Below, in pieces: positions 6,869 through 8,823 of a stretch of 8,823 nt of DNA. Position numbers and translations under genes: made by a program. Where the stretch lies: the NCBI GenBank assembly GCA_049512335.1, contig JBEKXE010000176.1:1-8823 (forward strand), read 5' to 3'. This DNA comes from Lustribacter sp049512335 (lineage in GTDB: Bacteria; Vulcanimicrobiota; Vulcanimicrobiia; Vulcanimicrobiales; Vulcanimicrobiaceae). The notes under the pieces were generated by a model that was not told the DNA's origin, made no database searches, and saw only the letters and a program-made list of their open reading frames with translations. How positions within the stretch are numbered: position 1 is the stretch's first letter; each line of letters opens with the position of its first letter.

Positions 6869-6872
6869 AACG

Positions 6873-7073
6873 ATGCGGCTGATGGTCAACGGGACGGAAC
6901 GGGACGTCGCGGCGGGTGCGACGGTGGCGGCGCTGCTGCAAACGCTTGCTCTGCGTCGCGAGGGCGTCGCGGTTGCCTTGAACGATGACGTCGTGCCGCG
7001 CGCCGAACACGCCACCCGCACCCTGAATGACGGCGACCGCCTCGAGATCATCGTGGCCGTCGCCGGAGGATAG
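6873..7073 (+). CDS. thiS: Sulfur carrier protein ThiS
   Basis: This is a 66-residue ubiquitin-like protein, the same length as E. coli ThiS, ending in the essential AGG tail. In the pathway its C-terminal glycine is adenylylated by a ThiF-type enzyme, converted to a thiocarboxylate, and used as sulfur donor by ThiG. Visible family features are MVNG near the start, AAGATVAALL at 13-22, VAVALNDDVVPR at 32-43 and LNDGDRLEIIVAVAGG at 51-66. ATG 6873 gives the expected length; an in-frame ATG at 6882 would shorten it by three residues, and TTG 6801 would translate repeat sequence. There is no clear Shine-Dalgarno, and repeat copy 2 abuts the start. One base separates the stop from the thiG ATG. 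Confidence 0.95.
   Translation: MRLMVNGTERDVAAGATVAALLQTLALRREGVAVALNDDVVPRAEHATRTLNDGDRLEIIVAVAGG
7065..7070 (+). promoter_or_regulatory. Shine-Dalgarno for thiG formed by the thiS Gly-Gly codons
   Basis: GGAGGA at 7065-7070 sits 4 nt before the thiG ATG at 7075 and is the strongest ribosome-binding site in the window. It consists exactly of the two GGA codons for the catalytically required C-terminal Gly-Gly of ThiS. This fixes the thiG start and implies tight translational linkage of the two genes. Confidence 0.8.
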
Positions 7074-7074
7074 T

Positions 7075-7866
7075 ATGCTCGAAGACGCCCCGCTCCAGAT
7101 CGGCTCGCACACGTTTCGTTCGCGGCTGTTCGTCGGCACCGGTAAGTATCCGTCGATTCCGGTCATGCAGGCGGCGCACGCCGCCAGCGGCGCCGAGGTC
7201 GTCACCGTTGCGATCCGGCGCATACACCTGGACGATCCGACCGGCAAGACGCTGATCGATCACCTCGATCGCACGAAGTACACGCTGTTGCCGAACACCG
7301 CGGGATGCTTCAGCGCGAAGGACGCGGTGCTGACCGCGAAGCTCGCGCGCGAGGCGCTGGGCACCGATTTGATCAAGGTCGAGGTGATCGGCGACGCCGA
7401 CACGCTCTATCCCGACACCGCGGAGACGATCGTCGCGTGCGAGGAGCTGGTGCGGCTCGGTTTCACCGTGCTGCCGTATATCGGCGACGATCCGGTGGCG
7501 TGCAAGCGGCTCGAAGATGTCGGCTGTGCGGCCGTCATGCCGCTCGCCGCGCCGATCGGCAGCGGTCTGGGACTGTGCAACCCGTATTCGATTGCGATCA
7601 TCAAGGAGCGGGCCGGCGTTCCGGTCATCGTCGACGCGGGCGTCGGCACCGCGAGCGACGCCGCGATCGCGATGGAGCTCGGCGTCGACGGCTTGCTGAT
7701 GAATACCGGCATCGCCGCGGCCGCCGATCCCGAGCGGATGGCGCTCGCGATGCGCGACGCGGTTACGGCCGGGCGCAACGCGTTTCTCGCCGGCCGGATG
7801 CCGAAGCGGCTCTACGCCAGCGCTTCGAGCCCGGTCACCGATCTCATCACCACCCGCCGCGCCTAA
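7075..7866 (+). CDS. thiG: Thiazole synthase ThiG
   Basis: The product is a 263-residue TIM-barrel enzyme of normal family length that condenses 1-deoxy-D-xylulose 5-phosphate, dehydroglycine and the ThiS thiocarboxylate into the thiazole phosphate of thiamine. Visible family blocks are FRSRLFVGTGKY at 14-25, LLPNTAGC at 71-78 and DLIKVEVIGD at 98-107. K101 in the last block is the Schiff-base lysine. They are followed by VMPLAAPIGSG at 154-164, VDAGVGTASDAA at 187-198 and NTGIAAAADP at 210-219; the last three form the phosphate end of the barrel. The start at ATG 7075 is set by the GGAGGA site and the one-base gap after thiS. A fused bifunctional ThiSG is not present. The cytoplasmic partner ThiF is not encoded in the window. 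Confidence 0.98.
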   Translation: MLEDAPLQIGSHTFRSRLFVGTGKYPSIPVMQAAHAASGAEVVTVAIRRIHLDDPTGKTLIDHLDRTKYTLLPNTAGCFSAKDAVLTAKLAREALGTDLIKVEVIGDADTLYPDTAETIVACEELVRLGFTVLPYIGDDPVACKRLEDVGCAAVMPLAAPIGSGLGLCNPYSIAIIKERAGVPVIVDAGVGTASDAAIAMELGVDGLLMNTGIAAAADPERMALAMRDAVTAGRNAFLAGRMPKRLYASASSPVTDLITTRRA

Positions 7867-7881
7867 CTCCCGGAGCAGAGC

Positions 7882-8199
7882 TTGAAAGAAATCAGCGTCT
7901 CGGAACTGTCCGCAAAACACAACGCGGGTGAGGACTTCGTCCTGCTCGACGTGCGCGAGCCCGACGAACTCGCGGTCGCCTCGATCCCGTGGGCGACAGC
8001 TATCCCGATGGGCGACGTTCCGGTGCGCGTCGGCGAGCTGCCCAAGGACAAACCGATCGCGGTGCTCTGTCACGGCGGTACGCGCAGCGGCCGGGTGACC
8101 AAATTTCTGAACGAGAACGGCTATCCGAACGCGGTCAACGTCGCCGGCGGAATCCGGGCCTGGAGCAGCGAGATCGATCCGTCCGTTCCGGACTACTAA
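7882..8199 (+). CDS. Single-domain rhodanese-like sulfurtransferase
   Basis: This is a 105-residue, one-domain rhodanese. The conserved elements are LLDVREPDEL at 21-30, the active-site loop CHGGTR at 63-68 with C63 as the persulfide-forming cysteine, and VAGGIRAW at 87-94. The six-residue loop suits sulfur rather than phosphate chemistry (Cdc25-type loops are longer). The start is TTG 7882, with GGAG at 7872-7875 spaced 6 nt. It lies 15 bp after thiG, so it is probably in the same transcript. By position it may pass persulfide sulfur to ThiS, as the rhodanese domain of ThiI does in E. coli; this is inference. It has no signal peptide and should be cytoplasmic. It resembles GlpE and the rhodanese domains of MoeZ/ThiI, and a general sulfur-transfer role is the alternative. 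Confidence 0.92.
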   Translation: MKEISVSELSAKHNAGEDFVLLDVREPDELAVASIPWATAIPMGDVPVRVGELPKDKPIAVLCHGGTRSGRVTKFLNENGYPNAVNVAGGIRAWSSEIDPSVPDY

Positions 8200-8216
8200 C
8201 GCCGCTAGTCGTTTTT
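8191..8216 (+). terminator. Possible weak rho-independent terminator after the rhodanese gene
   Basis: GACTA at 8191-8195 can pair with TAGTC at 8206-8210 across a 10-base loop, followed by a run of five T at 8212-8216. The stem is short, AT-containing and includes the stop codons of both convergent genes, so termination here would be weak. No better candidate lies in the 5 bp between the genes. Confidence 0.3.
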
Positions 8217-8823
8217 CGTCGCGATCACGAACCAATGGTGGATTCGCTGACGCGAATCCGTCGCGTTTGGCGCCTCCGGCGCCAAGCCGCCGCCAAGCAC
8301 TGAGGTTTCCTCCGTACCGTGCGCCCAGGTGCCGACGATGTTCGTGGCGTCGACTTCTTCGAGCGATTCGATCGTGAAGCCGCGTAGCAGCTCGACGATC
8401 GTATCGCGATCGAAGTACGCGTGCGGGATACCCATCTCGGGCCCGTCGCCGGGCGCAAAGGTCCACTCGTCGAGCGCTTCGCCGAAGCCGAAGCGATCGT
8501 CGTGGATCGAGCCCAGCGTGATGTAGATCGGGGCGCCGGCACGCAGCACGCGCCGCAGCTCGGCAAGGCCGGCCCGGATCTTCGCCGTCGCGCCGTGCAG
8601 GTAGCCGTGCGAGGAAAACGCGCCGGCGTATGTATCGCGTTCGCCGGGGAGCTGGGTGTAGGAGTCGTCGTCGCGGGTCGCGACGATCGGGATGCCCGCC
8701 GCCTCAAAGGCGCTCGTGCTGCGGCCCTCACCGGCCGCGATTTCGAGCACCGGGCCGCTCGAGCCGCCGGCACGATAGCGTTCGATCAAACGTTCCGAAA
8801 GCGGATGGGGCCCTTGCGTGGAA
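8205..8823 (-). CDS. Class I SAM-dependent methyltransferase (5' end outside window)
   Basis: The frame stays open from the TAG at 8207-8205 to the window edge and gives 205 residues. A TTG at 8789 is an unlikely start, because the residues before it (GPHPLSERL just upstream) read like natural protein. The SAM-binding motif I is VLEIAAGEGRST, followed by an acidic turn (RDDD) where the ribose-binding residue of the second strand is expected. LAELRRVLRAGAPIYITLGS matches the post-motif helix and strand 5 of methyltransferases of the UbiE/class I type. A later segment (EWTFAPGDG, IPHAYFDRDTIVELL) is family-like but not diagnostic. The substrate is unknown. The gene converges on the rhodanese gene with a 5 bp gap. 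Two strong inverted repeats lie near its 3' end. Confidence 0.8.
   Translation of the reverse strand, partial: STQGPHPLSERLIERYRAGGSSGPVLEIAAGEGRSTSAFEAAGIPIVATRDDDSYTQLPGERDTYAGAFSSHGYLHGATAKIRAGLAELRRVLRAGAPIYITLGSIHDDRFGFGEALDEWTFAPGDGPEMGIPHAYFDRDTIVELLRGFTIESLEEVDATNIVGTWAHGTEETSVLGGGLAPEAPNATDSRQRIHHWFVIATKND
8240..8285. repeat. Two tandem perfect hairpins near the methyltransferase 3' end
   Basis: GGATTCGC (8240-8247) pairs perfectly with GCGAATCC (8252-8259) across a TGAC loop. TTGGCGCC (8267-8274) pairs perfectly with GGCGCCAA (8278-8285) across TCC. Both lie inside the coding sequence but just past the end of the convergent rhodanese gene. No T-run follows on either strand, so neither is a standard intrinsic terminator. 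They may block read-through or protect the 3' end of the transcript. Confidence 0.55.

Noticed and set aside
6801..6872. TTG start at 6801 extending ThiS by 24 residues
   Set aside because: The extension is translated repeat sequence. ThiS from the ATG at 6873 has exactly the usual 66 residues.
6756..6872. TPP riboswitch upstream of thiS
   Set aside because: No CTGAGA-type core or the paired conserved blocks of the THI element are visible. The gap is explained by the repeat.
7048..8466. Minus-strand open frame of 472 codons over thiG and the rhodanese gene
   Set aside because: It is antisense to two clearly assigned genes, rich in Arg, His and Asp, and without family motifs.
8787..8789. TTG at 8789 as the methyltransferase start
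   Set aside because: The frame continues to the window edge with plausible protein sequence, so the gene is more likely cut by the window than started there.

Overview
This is a GC-rich bacterial window packed with genes on both strands. No stretch above about 120 bases lacks a coding assignment, and there is no rRNA, tRNA, CRISPR array or transposase. The codon style, the secreted FecR-like protein, the methyltransferase type and the short dispersed repeats would fit an uncultured lineage such as Eremiobacterota (WPS-2). That placement rests on remembered similarity, not on a marker gene, and should be treated as a guess.

Left part (1-1712, plus strand): the last 94 residues of a glycolate oxidase FAD subunit (GlcE-like) are followed by the iron-sulfur subunit GlcF. 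Together they belong to a membrane-associated glycolate dehydrogenase that makes glyoxylate and passes electrons to the respiratory chain. The short gap between them and the start of glcF are occupied by copy 1 of a hairpin-forming repeat. glcF runs 50 bp into the 3' end of a convergent minus-strand gene (1663-3114). That gene encodes an exported FecR-domain protein with an Asn/Gln/Pro-rich linker, an Ala/Gly stretch and a beta-rich C-terminal half.

Middle and right part (3113-8199, plus strand): a run of closely spaced genes reads M14-type zinc carboxypeptidase/deacylase, ETF:ubiquinone oxidoreductase, thiO, thiS, thiG, rhodanese. The first two overlap by 8 bp, and most of the rest are within 1-15 bp of each other. 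The exception is the thiO-thiS gap of 117 bp, filled by repeat copy 2. ThiO, ThiS and ThiG form part of the pathway for the thiazole half of thiamine. ThiO makes the glycine-derived imine, ThiS carries sulfur on its Gly-Gly tail, and ThiG closes the ring. The rhodanese is a plausible sulfur donor. No thiF, thiC or thiE is in view, and I see no TPP riboswitch.

Right edge (8205-8823, minus strand): a class I SAM-dependent methyltransferase converges on the rhodanese gene and is cut at its N-terminus by the window end.

I found no wholly new system. The most unusual signals are the pair of diverged structured repeats abutting gene starts (one apparently supplying the glcF start codon), a short dispersed repeat inserted in frame in the ETF-QO gene, and a divergent gene pair whose start codons share one CATG.
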